In this document: one piece after another, positions 1 to 6,155 of the stretch
Layout of the letters: every line of letters starts with the position of its first letter
Position numbering within the stretch: position 1 is the stretch's first letter
Source of the DNA: Chloroflexota bacterium
Lineage (GTDB): Bacteria; Chloroflexota; UBA6077
DNA length: 8,912 nucleotides
Reading direction: 5' to 3'
NCBI GenBank assembly: GCA_021806765.1
Contig: JAJZQR010000213.1
Coordinates: 1-8,912, forward strand
Program-made: the position numbers and the translations under genes
The notes under the pieces: model-generated
The model's input: only the letters and a program-made list of their open reading frames with translations
What the model was told of the DNA's origin: nothing
Database searches by the model: none

Positions 1-69
1 CGCGAAAGCGGGGGTCCAGGACACCACCGCGGGAGGACCCTGGATGCCCGCATTCGCGGGCATGACGAC
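1..69. repeat. Dispersed palindromic repeat, cut by window start
   Basis: Positions 1-20 and 39-58 are inverted copies with 3 mismatches in 20. The right arm continues to 69 as GGGCATGACGA, so the left arm should extend outside the window. The arm reads like the widespread bacterial GTCATTCCCGC...GCGGGAATCCAG palindromes, and a second member lies at 6830-6901. No gene is visible here. Confidence 0.7.
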
Positions 70-167
70 GGATTGTGCACGCGATCCTAGGCCAGATGCT
101 TAGGGGGCATCGTTACCCCTTAGAACGGCCTTTCCCCAGGAAGGCGTCCGCGGCGACCAGAATCGGC

Positions 168-195
168 TTGACAAGGATTTCACAAAGTGTATACT
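168..195 (+). promoter_or_regulatory. Strong sigma70-type promoter
   Basis: TTGACA (168-173, perfect -35) is separated by 16 bp from TATACT (190-195, 5 of 6 match to the -10 consensus). Transcription should begin near 202, exactly where a hairpin and then an intrinsic terminator follow. It is the best promoter-like sequence upstream of the hydrogenase operon. Whether it serves that operon or only a short RNA cannot be told from sequence. Confidence 0.65.
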
Positions 196-201
196 AGCTT
201 T

Positions 202-284
202 CGGATGCTGATGCCGGCGTCCGCATGGTGGAAGGTGCTGAGCGCCTTCGCAGAGAGACTCTCTGCGAGGGCGCTTTTTCTTTT
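202..284 (+). ncRNA. Candidate small RNA or transcription-attenuating leader
   Basis: Downstream of the promoter at 168-195 the predicted transcript folds into a 7-bp hairpin (202-208 with 217-223, loop 209-216) and then a terminator hairpin (241-275). A third stem, 231-237 with 243-249 (7 bp, one G-U), uses the 5' arm of the terminator and so excludes it, which is the layout of an antiterminator/terminator switch. A possible leaderless reading frame begins at ATG 205 and has two adjacent Trp codons (226-231), but it reads through the terminator to a TGA at 292-294 and has no ribosome-binding site. I recognise no known riboswitch class. It could be a stand-alone small RNA of about 80 nt, or a leader controlling the ech operon that starts 474 nt beyond the terminator. 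Confidence 0.4.
241..284 (+). terminator. Rho-independent terminator
   Basis: A 16-bp stem (241-256 with 260-275) contains a single G-U pair and a 3-nt GAC loop. It is followed at once by a T-rich run, TTTTTCTTTT, to 284. This is a textbook intrinsic terminator on the plus strand, placed only about 40 nt after the predicted transcription start. Confidence 0.85.
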
Positions 285-654
285 GCGGTGATGCTGCGTG
301 GAGTAAAGAGGCTCCCGTGTCGCCAAGAAGACGTGGCAAGGGTAAGGCCAGTGTGGGCCGGAGATCTGGAGACCATCCTGGGGTTACGCTCCGGATCGAC
401 CGATGCGTCGCCAAGGATACTGACGGTGCCCAGTACTGGAGGCTGGCCTGCCCGGGCCAGCCTTCTCTGCTGCTTGAAAGGCTGACGGCCATGCGACGTA
501 GCGTGGGACAGCCGTGAGGGATGGACGACCACAGGGGTCATCGGGTCCAAAGAGGGGCCAGATCCCAAGAGTGGGAGCTTCCGTGGCTGGACAATTTGGA
601 GGTAACGAACTTGCCATGCGGGCTTGGCAAGGCCGCCAGCCGGAACACGACCTT
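285..654. other. About 370 nt with no recognisable gene
   Basis: No open frame here resembles a known protein, and none combines a good ribosome-binding site with a plausible product. Several short stems are possible: 358-363 with 389-394 (CCGGAG/CTCCGG), 441-448 with 455-462 (GGCTGGCC/GGCCAGCC) and 610-616 with 625-631 (CTTGCCA/TGGCAAG). None is followed by a T-run. It may be a long 5' leader of the ech operon, an unrecognised RNA, or decayed sequence. Confidence 0.5.
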
Positions 655-715
655 TGTCATTCCGAGCGGAGCGAAGGATCTGGAACGAGATGCTTCGCCG
701 ACGCTCAGCATGACA
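655..715. repeat. Dispersed inverted repeat (TGTCATTCCGAGCGGAGCG type)
   Basis: The left arm from 655 (TGTCATTCCGAGCGGAGCGA) and the right arm ending at 715 (ACGCTCAGCATGACA) form an imperfect inverted repeat. The wording matches a repeat common in many bacterial genomes, often misread as peptides such as CHSERSE. It ends about 30 nt before the ribosome-binding site of echA. Confidence 0.75.
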
Positions 716-728
716 GGTAGTCGCTAGC

Positions 729-758
729 GATTCGTCAGTGAAGTAGGAGGGGCGAATC
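729..758 (+). promoter_or_regulatory. echA ribosome-binding site inside a small hairpin
   Basis: The Shine-Dalgarno GGAGGGG (746-752) lies 6 nt before the echA ATG and fixes that start. GATTCG (729-734) is complementary to CGAATC (753-758), so the Shine-Dalgarno would lie in an 18-nt loop with the start codon directly after the stem. A 10-bp palindrome TCGCTAGCGA (721-730) partly overlaps the left arm. A role in translation control is speculative. Confidence 0.45.
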
Positions 759-2687
759 ATGGAACCAATCGCACAGTTGGTGGCGGTGGCAACGCTGCTG
801 CCCTTGCTGGCCGGCCTGATCTGCTACTTCATCAGGAGCAGCGCGATCCGCAGCCTCACGGTGATCGTGACGGCCATCGCCTTGATCGTGGTTTCCCTGC
901 TGCTGTTGCGGAATGGGCCCTTCGAGTACTCCCCCCCGCCGGTAGCGGGAATGGATTGGAATAACATCATAACGGTGGCCGATCTTGCCCTGCTGGTGGT
1001 CTTCCTGGGTCTCGGCCTCTACCTGCGAAATGCCCTGGTGACGGTACTGGCCCTGGCTCAGATGGCCATCATCGGCTACTTCGAGTTCGCGATGGGAGCC
1101 CAAGTGGAGGTCCAGCCCGCCCTCTTCGTGGACGAACTCTCCATCATCATGACCCTGGTCATCTCCATCGTCGGTTCCCTCATCTGCGTCTATGCCCTCC
1201 AATACATGAAGGACCACGAGCACCACATCCAACTGGAGGGGACCCGCCAGCCCAGATTCTTCTTCTGGTTGGTGATCTTCCTGGGGGCGATGAACGCCCT
1301 GGTGTTAGCCAACAACCTGATGTGGGTCTACTTCTTCTGGGAGGTCACGACCCTCTGCTCCTTCATGCTGATCCGGCACGATCTGACGAGGGAGTCCATC
1401 GCCAACGCCACCAGGGCCCTCTGGATGAACTCCCTGGGCGGTGTGGCCTTCGCCGGTGCCATCCTGCTGTTGTACGAGCGGGCCCACACCCTCTCCCTGA
1501 AGGAGTTGGTCTCCGCAGGGGCTCAGCCGGAGGCAGTCCTCCTGCCCCTCTCCCTTCTGGTGTTCGCCGGCTTCACCAAATCGGCCCAGATGCCCTTCCA
1601 GAGCTGGCTGCTGGGAGCCATGGTGGCACCCACCCCGGTGTCCGCCCTGCTTCACTCCAGCACCATGGTGAAGGCGGGCGTCTACCTGATCGTTCGGCTG
1701 GCCCCCGCCTACATGGCCACCAACCTCAGCACCCTGGTGGCGGTGGCGGGTGCCTTCACCTTCCTGCTGACGGCGGTGCTGGCTATCAGCCAGAGCAACG
1801 CGAAGCGGGTGCTGGCCTACTCCACCATCTCTAACCTTGGGCTGATCATCGCCTGTGCGGGCATCAACACCCCGCTGGCGATCAGCGCGGCGATCATGCT
1901 GATCGTCTTCCACGCCATATCCAAGGCGCTCCTCTTCCTCTGCACCGGCACCATCGAGCACAAGATCGGGAGCCGGGACATCGAGGACATGGAGGGCCTG
2001 ATCTCCCGACAGCCCGCCCTGGCCATCATCACGGTGGTGGGCATCCTCACCATGCTGTTGCCGCCCTTCGCGGTGCTGATCAGCAAGTGGGCTGCTATCG
2101 AAGCCTCGGTCCACATGCCGGGGATCACCCTCTTCTTCATAGTCGGCAGCGCCGCCACGGTGGTCTTCTGGGTCAAGTGGGCCGGCAAACTGCTGGGTGC
2201 CCCCTCGGGGGCCCTTCGGCGGGGCAGCTCCTCCCTGGAGGGACTCTACTCCGCGCCGCTGGTGCTGCTGGTGGGCATGGCCGTCGTGCTGAGTGCCATG
2301 GTGGCCCCGATGGTGGACTCCATCTTCGAGCACGCGGTGGTTCCCTACTACAAGGTGGCGGGCATCGCCTCCATGGGTTCCGACCTGAGCACCGGTGTGG
2401 GCTTCATCACCGTGTGGCCCCTCTTCCTGGTGCTGCTGGTGGTGGTGATCCCGGCCTACTTCTTCGTTCGAGTGAAGGCCGAGGATGTTAGACCCGCCTA
2501 CATGTGCGGCGAGCAGGCGGCCGAGGGCACCCTGGTTCAGTTCCGCAGCCTGCAGGATAAGCCGGAGACCGTCGTGACCACCGGCTACTACTTCGAGAAG
2601 GCGCTGGGCGAGAAGAGCCTGAACATCTGGGCGAATCCGGTGGCGATCGCGCTGCTGGTGGCCCTGGTAGGGGTGGTGCTGCGATGA
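759..2687 (+). CDS. echA: Ech hydrogenase antiporter-like membrane subunit EchA
   Basis: This 642-residue polytopic membrane protein belongs to the NuoL/NuoM/MrpA proton-translocating family and is the first subunit of the energy-converting hydrogenase. Seen in sequence: many hydrophobic segments; Glu195 in FFWEVTT; the signature around GFTKSAQMPFQSWL with Lys274; Lys305 in HSSTMVKAG; LAYSTISNLG near 353-361; Lys389 in HAISKA; and Lys443 in ISKWA. These charged residues within membrane segments are the ones thought to form the ion path in complex I antiporter subunits. The C-terminal part carries a YMCGE motif and one more hydrophobic segment, as is usual in EchA. The length matches EchA rather than the longer NuoL. 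The ATG has a strong Shine-Dalgarno 6 nt upstream. Its stop overlaps the echB start (ATGA). HycC, HyfB and CooM are related, but the gene order points to Ech. Confidence 0.93.
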   Translation: MEPIAQLVAVATLLPLLAGLICYFIRSSAIRSLTVIVTAIALIVVSLLLLRNGPFEYSPPPVAGMDWNNIITVADLALLVVFLGLGLYLRNALVTVLALAQMAIIGYFEFAMGAQVEVQPALFVDELSIIMTLVISIVGSLICVYALQYMKDHEHHIQLEGTRQPRFFFWLVIFLGAMNALVLANNLMWVYFFWEVTTLCSFMLIRHDLTRESIANATRALWMNSLGGVAFAGAILLLYERAHTLSLKELVSAGAQPEAVLLPLSLLVFAGFTKSAQMPFQSWLLGAMVAPTPVSALLHSSTMVKAGVYLIVRLAPAYMATNLSTLVAVAGAFTFLLTAVLAISQSNAKRVLAYSTISNLGLIIACAGINTPLAISAAIMLIVFHAISKALLFLCTGTIEHKIGSRDIEDMEGLISRQPALAIITVVGILTMLLPPFAVLISKWAAIEASVHMPGITLFFIVGSAATVVFWVKWAGKLLGAPSGALRRGSSSLEGLYSAPLVLLVGMAVVLSAMVAPMVDSIFEHAVVPYYKVAGIASMGSDLSTGVGFITVWPLFLVLLVVVIPAYFFVRVKAEDVRPAYMCGEQAAEGTLVQFRSLQDKPETVVTTGYYFEKALGEKSLNIWANPVAIALLVALVGVVLR

Positions 2688-3544
2688 CGACGAACGACTT
2701 CCTGATTGTAATCGCGACGATCGTCCTTGGCCCCCTGGTCGGTGGTTTCCTGTTCGGCATCGACCGGAAGTTGACGGCGAGGCTGCAGGGCAGGTACGGC
2801 CCGCCCATCGTGCAGCCCTTCTACGACTTCATCAAGCTGTGGTCCAAGAACCGGATCGTGGTCAACCAGTCCCAGATGATGTACGTGTACGGCTACCTGC
2901 TGTTCACCATCACGGCGCTGAGTCTGCTGGCCCTGAGGCAGGACCTGCTGATCATCATCTTCGTCCTGGCCTTCGGCGGGGTCTCCCTGATCATGGGGGC
3001 CTTTTCGGTTAAGTCTCCCTACTCCAACTTCGGGGCCCAGCGAGAGATCCTGCAGATGGTAGCCTACGAGCCGATCCTGATGCTGGCGGCGGTGGCCGTC
3101 TACCTGCAGACCGGCAGCTTCGTGGTGGTGGACATCTTCAACAAACTGCAGCAGCCGCTGCTGTTCTCGCTGCCCCTGGTCTTCGTGGCCCTGCTGATCA
3201 TCCTGACCATCAAGATGAGGAAGTCTCCCTTCGATATCTCCGCCTCGGCCCACGCTCACCAGGAGATCGTGCGCGGGATCTACACCGAGTACTCAGGTCC
3301 CTACCTGGCGCTGATCGAGCTGACCCACTGGTACGAGCTGCTGCTGGTGCTGGGGATCATCGGGCTCTTCTGGGCCACCAGCATCTGGGCGGCCGCGGCA
3401 CTGGCTCTAGCCGCCTTCCTGCTGGAGATCGTGGTGGACAACATCGAGGCCAGAATGACCTGGCCGTGGATGATCAAGTTCGTGTGGACTACCGGAATCA
3501 GCCTGAGCGTCGTGAACATCGCGGTGCTCTACCTGGTGAAGTAG
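2684..3544 (+). CDS. echB: Ech hydrogenase membrane subunit EchB (NuoH-like)
   Basis: This 286-residue multi-pass membrane protein of the NuoH/HycD/EchB family anchors the soluble hydrogenase module and links it to the antiporter-like subunit. Seen in sequence: GIDRKLTARLQGRYGPPIVQ at about 25-44, followed by QPFYDFIKLW, the conserved first loop; GAQREILQMVAYEP at 117-130; and SPFDISASAHAHQEIV at 181-196, followed by TEYSGP near 201-206. The acidic residues in these loops (Glu121, Glu129, Asp184, Glu194, Glu202) correspond to the conserved charged patch facing the catalytic module in complex I-like enzymes. The length is typical of EchB and shorter than NuoH. The start ATG overlaps the echA stop by 4 nt, suggesting translational coupling. 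The stop codon (3542-3544) lies inside a 28-bp palindrome. Confidence 0.94.
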   Translation: MTTNDFLIVIATIVLGPLVGGFLFGIDRKLTARLQGRYGPPIVQPFYDFIKLWSKNRIVVNQSQMMYVYGYLLFTITALSLLALRQDLLIIIFVLAFGGVSLIMGAFSVKSPYSNFGAQREILQMVAYEPILMLAAVAVYLQTGSFVVVDIFNKLQQPLLFSLPLVFVALLIILTIKMRKSPFDISASAHAHQEIVRGIYTEYSGPYLALIELTHWYELLLVLGIIGLFWATSIWAAAALALAAFLLEIVVDNIEARMTWPWMIKFVWTTGISLSVVNIAVLYLVK

Positions 3545-3568
3545 AGACGCGACATGTCGCGTCTCTAC
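3541..3568. repeat. Perfect 28-bp palindrome between echB and echC
   Basis: GTAGAGACGCGACA followed by TGTCGCGTCTCTAC is identical to its own reverse complement over all 28 bases. It includes the echB stop codon TAG (3542-3544) and ends 26 nt before the echC start. It has no T-run, so it is not an obvious terminator. Short GTAGAGACG/CGTCTCTAC palindromes are, to my knowledge, a dispersed repeat type in several bacterial phyla. In mRNA it would form a very stable hairpin. Confidence 0.9.
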
Positions 3569-3594
3569 GCTGGGGACGAGATGAGGAGGGAGCG

Positions 3595-4038
3595 ATGGGC
3601 CTGGTAAACACAGCCCGAGTAAAGTCGCCCTGGATCCTGCACTACGATTGCGGTAGCTGCAACGGGTGCGACATCGAGATACTGGCCTGCCTCACCCCGC
3701 TGTACGACGTCGAGCGGTTCGGCATCGTCAACGTGGGGAACCCCAAGCATGCCGACGTGCTGGTGGTGACCGGGCCGGCTAATCGGCGGAACCAGCGGGT
3801 GCTGCGCAACCTGTACGAGCAGATGCCGGAGCAGAAGGCGGTGATAGCGGTGGGCACCTGCGCCTGCACCGGCGGGGTGTTCCACAACTGCTACAACGTC
3901 CTCGGGGGCGTCGACAAGGTGGTGCCGGTAAACGTGTACGTGCCGGGCTGCGCCGTCAAGCCCGAGGCGATCATCGACGGGGTAGTGAAGGCGCTGGCCC
4001 TGTTCGCGCCGAGCAACGGCAAGGAGGCTGCGAAGTGA
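3595..4038 (+). CDS. echC: Ech hydrogenase small subunit EchC (NuoB-like)
   Basis: This 147-residue soluble subunit of the NuoB/hydrogenase small-subunit family should hold the [4Fe-4S] cluster closest to the NiFe site and pass electrons between EchF and EchE. Ligand motifs seen: CGSCNGCD with Cys22 and Cys25 as the CxxC pair (Cys19 just before), GTCACTGG with Cys89 in the GxCxxxG motif, and VPGC with Cys119. The short length without an extra domain is typical of group 4 small subunits. I place the start at ATG 3595, preceded by AGGAGGGA 4-5 nt upstream. An in-frame extension back to 3466 would run through the palindrome and the echB coding region and is not credible. The stop overlaps the GTG start of echD (GTGA). 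Confidence 0.94.
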   Translation: MGLVNTARVKSPWILHYDCGSCNGCDIEILACLTPLYDVERFGIVNVGNPKHADVLVVTGPANRRNQRVLRNLYEQMPEQKAVIAVGTCACTGGVFHNCYNVLGGVDKVVPVNVYVPGCAVKPEAIIDGVVKALALFAPSNGKEAAK

Positions 4039-4424
4039 TCGAAAACCAGAGAGTGGTTACCCCTCAGGGGTTGGTGGGGGAGGCGAAGAAGCTGTTCGAC
4101 GGCGGGTACCGCCTCGTCACCGCGACCTGCATCGACGCGGGTGAGGACTTCGAGATCATCTATCACTTCGACAAAGAGCTGACGATGCAGAACCTCAGGA
4201 TGGTCTTCCCCAAGGAGGCCGAGGTTCCCAGCATCACCGGCGTCTATCTGGCGGCCTTCCTGATCGAGAACGAGATGAAGGAGATGTTCGGGGCGAAGAT
4301 CACCGGCGTGGCGGTGGATTACGGAGGGAGGCTGCTGGTCACCGAGGACACCCTGCAGACCCCGCTGTTGAAGTCGGTTCAGGTGACCTCGGTGGCCGCC
4401 AGCCCCAATGGAGGTGCCCAATGA
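4035..4424 (+). CDS. echD: Ech hydrogenase subunit EchD (NuoC-like)
   Basis: This 129-residue protein of the 30-kDa complex I subunit (NuoC) family is a structural partner of the large subunit in the soluble arm. Seen in sequence: an N-terminal GYRLVTATCIDAGEDFEIIY strand region (25-43), a central LRMVFPKEAEVPSI segment (54-67), and ENEMKEMFG (78-86), which matches the E-x-E-x-x-(D/E)-M-F-G signature of NuoC. There are no metal-ligand motifs, as expected. The start is GTG 4035 inside the overlapping GTGA with the echC stop. AAGGAGG at 4021-4027 lies 7 nt upstream and supports it. The downstream end overlaps the echE start by 4 nt (ATGA). The C-terminal 20 residues or so are low in conserved features. 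Confidence 0.9.
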   Translation: MIENQRVVTPQGLVGEAKKLFDGGYRLVTATCIDAGEDFEIIYHFDKELTMQNLRMVFPKEAEVPSITGVYLAAFLIENEMKEMFGAKITGVAVDYGGRLLVTEDTLQTPLLKSVQVTSVAASPNGGAQ

Positions 4425-5500
4425 GCCGGCAAACGGTAGTCCCCTTCGGACCGCAGCACCCGGTCCTGCCGGAGCCGATCCAGCTGAAGCTGACGCTGGA
4501 GGACGAGAAGATCGTCGCCGTCCTGCCGGCTTTCGGCTACTGCCATCGGGGCGTCGAGAAGGCGGGGGAGATCAACGAGTTCCCGCAGAACGTCTTCCTG
4601 GTAGAGCGGATCTGCGGCATCTGCAGCTTCATCCACGCCCTCTGCTACTGCCAGGGGATCGAGCAGATGATGGACGTGGAGGTGCCCCGCCGCGCCCGGT
4701 TCCTGCGGGTCATCTGGAGCGAGCTGCACAGGATGCACAGCCACCTGCTCTGGATCGGGCTTCTGGCCGACGCCTTCGGCTTCGAGAGCCTTTTCATGCA
4801 GACCTGGCGCTTCCGCGAGAAGGTGATGGACGCCCTGGAGAAGACTTGCGGCAGCCGGGTGATCATCTCCACCTGCACCATCGGCGGGGTGCGACGAGAT
4901 ATCAGCGACGAGCTGCTGTCGGAGATCCTGATGACCCTCAAGGAGGTGGAGGGCCACCTGGACCAAATAGCTCACGTCATCGAGAAGGACTACACCGTTC
5001 GGAAGCGGTGCATCGGCGTGGGTGTCATGACCAAGGAGCAGGCAATAGCCTTCGGCGCCGTCGGCCCCACCATGAGGGGCAGCGGCATCGCCCAGGACCT
5101 GCGGATGACTGGCTACGCGGCCTACAGCGAGCTGAAGTTCGACCCAGTGGTCGAGACTGGTGGCGACAGCTACGCTCGTGCCCTGGTACGGGTGCGGGAG
5201 ACCTACCAGTCCATCGACCTGGTGCGGCAGGCCATCGACAAGATGCCGGCGGGCGATATCGCCGTAAAGGTGAGGGGGAATCCCAACGGCGAGGCAGTGA
5301 TGCGGGTGGAGCAGCCCCGAGGCGAATTGATCTACTACATCAAGGGGAACGGCACGAAGAATCTGGAGCGGCTGAGGGTGCGAACCCCAACCTACCAGAA
5401 CGCCGCGACCCTGCTGGCGATGATGCCCGGGATGACGCTGGCCGACGTGCCGGTGATCGCCCTGTCCATCGACCCGTGCTTTAGCTGCACCGAAAGATAA
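4421..5500 (+). CDS. echE: Ech [NiFe]-hydrogenase large (catalytic) subunit EchE
   Basis: This 359-residue catalytic subunit carries out reversible H+ reduction/H2 oxidation at a NiFe(CN)2CO centre. The N-terminal L1 motif ERICGICSF contains Cys65 and Cys68, and the C-terminal L2 motif DPCFSCTER contains Cys353 and Cys356. All four Ni ligands are present, so this is a real hydrogenase rather than a cysteine-less Ehr or NuoD relative. The conserved block ELHRMHSHLLW (101-111) and the opening FGPQHPVLPEP are typical of the group 4/NuoD family. The protein ends three residues after the last cysteine, so there is no C-terminal peptide for a maturation protease to remove, a known trait of Ech and CooH-type large subunits. 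GGAGGTG just upstream supports the ATG, which overlaps the echD stop. No hyp maturation genes are in view. Confidence 0.96.
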   Translation: MSRQTVVPFGPQHPVLPEPIQLKLTLEDEKIVAVLPAFGYCHRGVEKAGEINEFPQNVFLVERICGICSFIHALCYCQGIEQMMDVEVPRRARFLRVIWSELHRMHSHLLWIGLLADAFGFESLFMQTWRFREKVMDALEKTCGSRVIISTCTIGGVRRDISDELLSEILMTLKEVEGHLDQIAHVIEKDYTVRKRCIGVGVMTKEQAIAFGAVGPTMRGSGIAQDLRMTGYAAYSELKFDPVVETGGDSYARALVRVRETYQSIDLVRQAIDKMPAGDIAVKVRGNPNGEAVMRVEQPRGELIYYIKGNGTKNLERLRVRTPTYQNAATLLAMMPGMTLADVPVIALSIDPCFSCTER

Positions 5501-5503
5501 CCG

Positions 5504-5563
5504 GTTCTGGGTTCTGAGTTCTGGGTTCTGGGTGCAGTCCACTCAGAACTCAGAACCCAGAAC
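5504..5563. repeat. Inverted repeat between echE and echF
   Basis: Arms 5504-5526 and 5541-5563 are complementary at 22 of 23 positions, with a 14-nt loop. Each arm is built from short reiterated words (GTTCTGGGTTCTGAGTTCTG on the left). It fills the gap between the echE stop and the echF Shine-Dalgarno. No T-run follows, so it is unlikely to be a simple terminator; RNA processing or stability is possible. Confidence 0.9.
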
Positions 5564-5584
5564 TGCAGAGGAAGGAGGCCACAT

Positions 5585-5956
5585 ATGCCCTGGTTCTTGC
5601 CGGGGGTTCTTGGCAACCTCTTCGGGGGGCCCGCCACGCGGCTCTACCCCTTCCAGAAACGGGAGCCGTTCGAGAACGCCAGGGGCCAGATAGAGCTGGT
5701 TCCGGAGAACTGCACCTTCTGCGGAGCCTGCGCCAAGCGATGTCCGACCTCAGCCATCAACGTGGACCGGACGGGCAAGACCTTCTACTTCGAGCCTTTC
5801 CGGTGCATCATCTGCGAGGCGTGCATCGAGATCTGTCCGAGGAACGGGATCAAGCTGGTGAGCCAGTACAGGGCCCCCGAGTACAGCAAGCCCACCGTGG
5901 TGATCCACGGGAACGGAAACGGTCAGGATAAGGCCGCGGAGGCCGACTGCCAGTAG
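5585..5956 (+). CDS. echF: Ech hydrogenase ferredoxin-like subunit EchF (NuoI-like)
   Basis: This 123-residue 2x[4Fe-4S] polyferredoxin of the NuoI/HycF family should accept or donate electrons to soluble ferredoxin and connect it to EchC. The two cluster motifs are complete: CTFCGACAKRCP (Cys43, 46, 49, 53) and CIICEACIEICP (Cys74, 77, 80, 84). The N-terminal stretch (1-30) carries the GPATRLYPF segment commonly seen before the clusters in this family. The C-terminal tail after residue 95 is hydrophilic and not conserved. AAGGAGG lies 6 nt before the ATG. Unlike the other genes of the operon it is separated from its upstream neighbour by 84 nt containing a hairpin repeat. It is the last ech gene; after it comes a nested repeat and the convergent ogt gene. 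Confidence 0.94.
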   Translation: MPWFLPGVLGNLFGGPATRLYPFQKREPFENARGQIELVPENCTFCGACAKRCPTSAINVDRTGKTFYFEPFRCIICEACIEICPRNGIKLVSQYRAPEYSKPTVVIHGNGNGQDKAAEADCQ

Positions 5957-5962
5957 CCCCTA

Positions 5963-6155
5963 CGACGGGGAGACGGGGAGAGAGGGAGACGGGGGGATCC
6001 CATCTCCCTCTGGGAGAGGCGTGACGCTGCGCCAGCTTGCGTCACGGGGTGAGGGCTCATTCGGCAGTCATGACCAAGCCCTCACCCTCACCCTCTCCCA
6101 AGGGGAGAGGGAACTTTCTCTCGCCCCGTCTCCCCGTCTCCCCGTCTCCGCGTCG
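5963..6155. repeat. Nested inverted-repeat element between convergent echF and ogt
   Basis: Outer arms 5963-5994 and 6124-6155 are complementary at 29 of 32 positions and consist of GGGGAGAC-like words. Inside lie a perfect 7-bp stem (GTGACGC 6021-6027 with GCGTCAC 6039-6045) and a perfect 10-bp stem (GGTGAGGGCT 6049-6058 with AGCCCTCACC 6077-6086). CTCCCTCTGGGAGAG-like sequence occurs near both ends. The 193-bp unit sits between two converging genes and could serve as a bidirectional end of transcription, although there is no T-run. Its right part is read as the end of ogt. Confidence 0.85.

Noticed and set aside
225..485. Open frame MVEGAERLRR... after the leader
   Set aside because: It has no ribosome-binding site, runs straight through a strong intrinsic terminator and has no recognisable domain.
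514..727. Small plus-strand frames ending in CHSERSE- or VIPSGAK-like text
   Set aside because: This text is the known mistranslation of a dispersed inverted repeat (655-715), not a protein.
1305..2333. Long open frame on the minus strand opposite echA
   Set aside because: It is the antisense of a strongly conserved membrane protein. The translation is His/Gly/Gln-rich and resembles nothing.
5963..6155. CRISPR array
   Set aside because: The reiterated GGGGAGAC words are irregular, and the arms are inverted rather than evenly spaced direct repeats with unique spacers.
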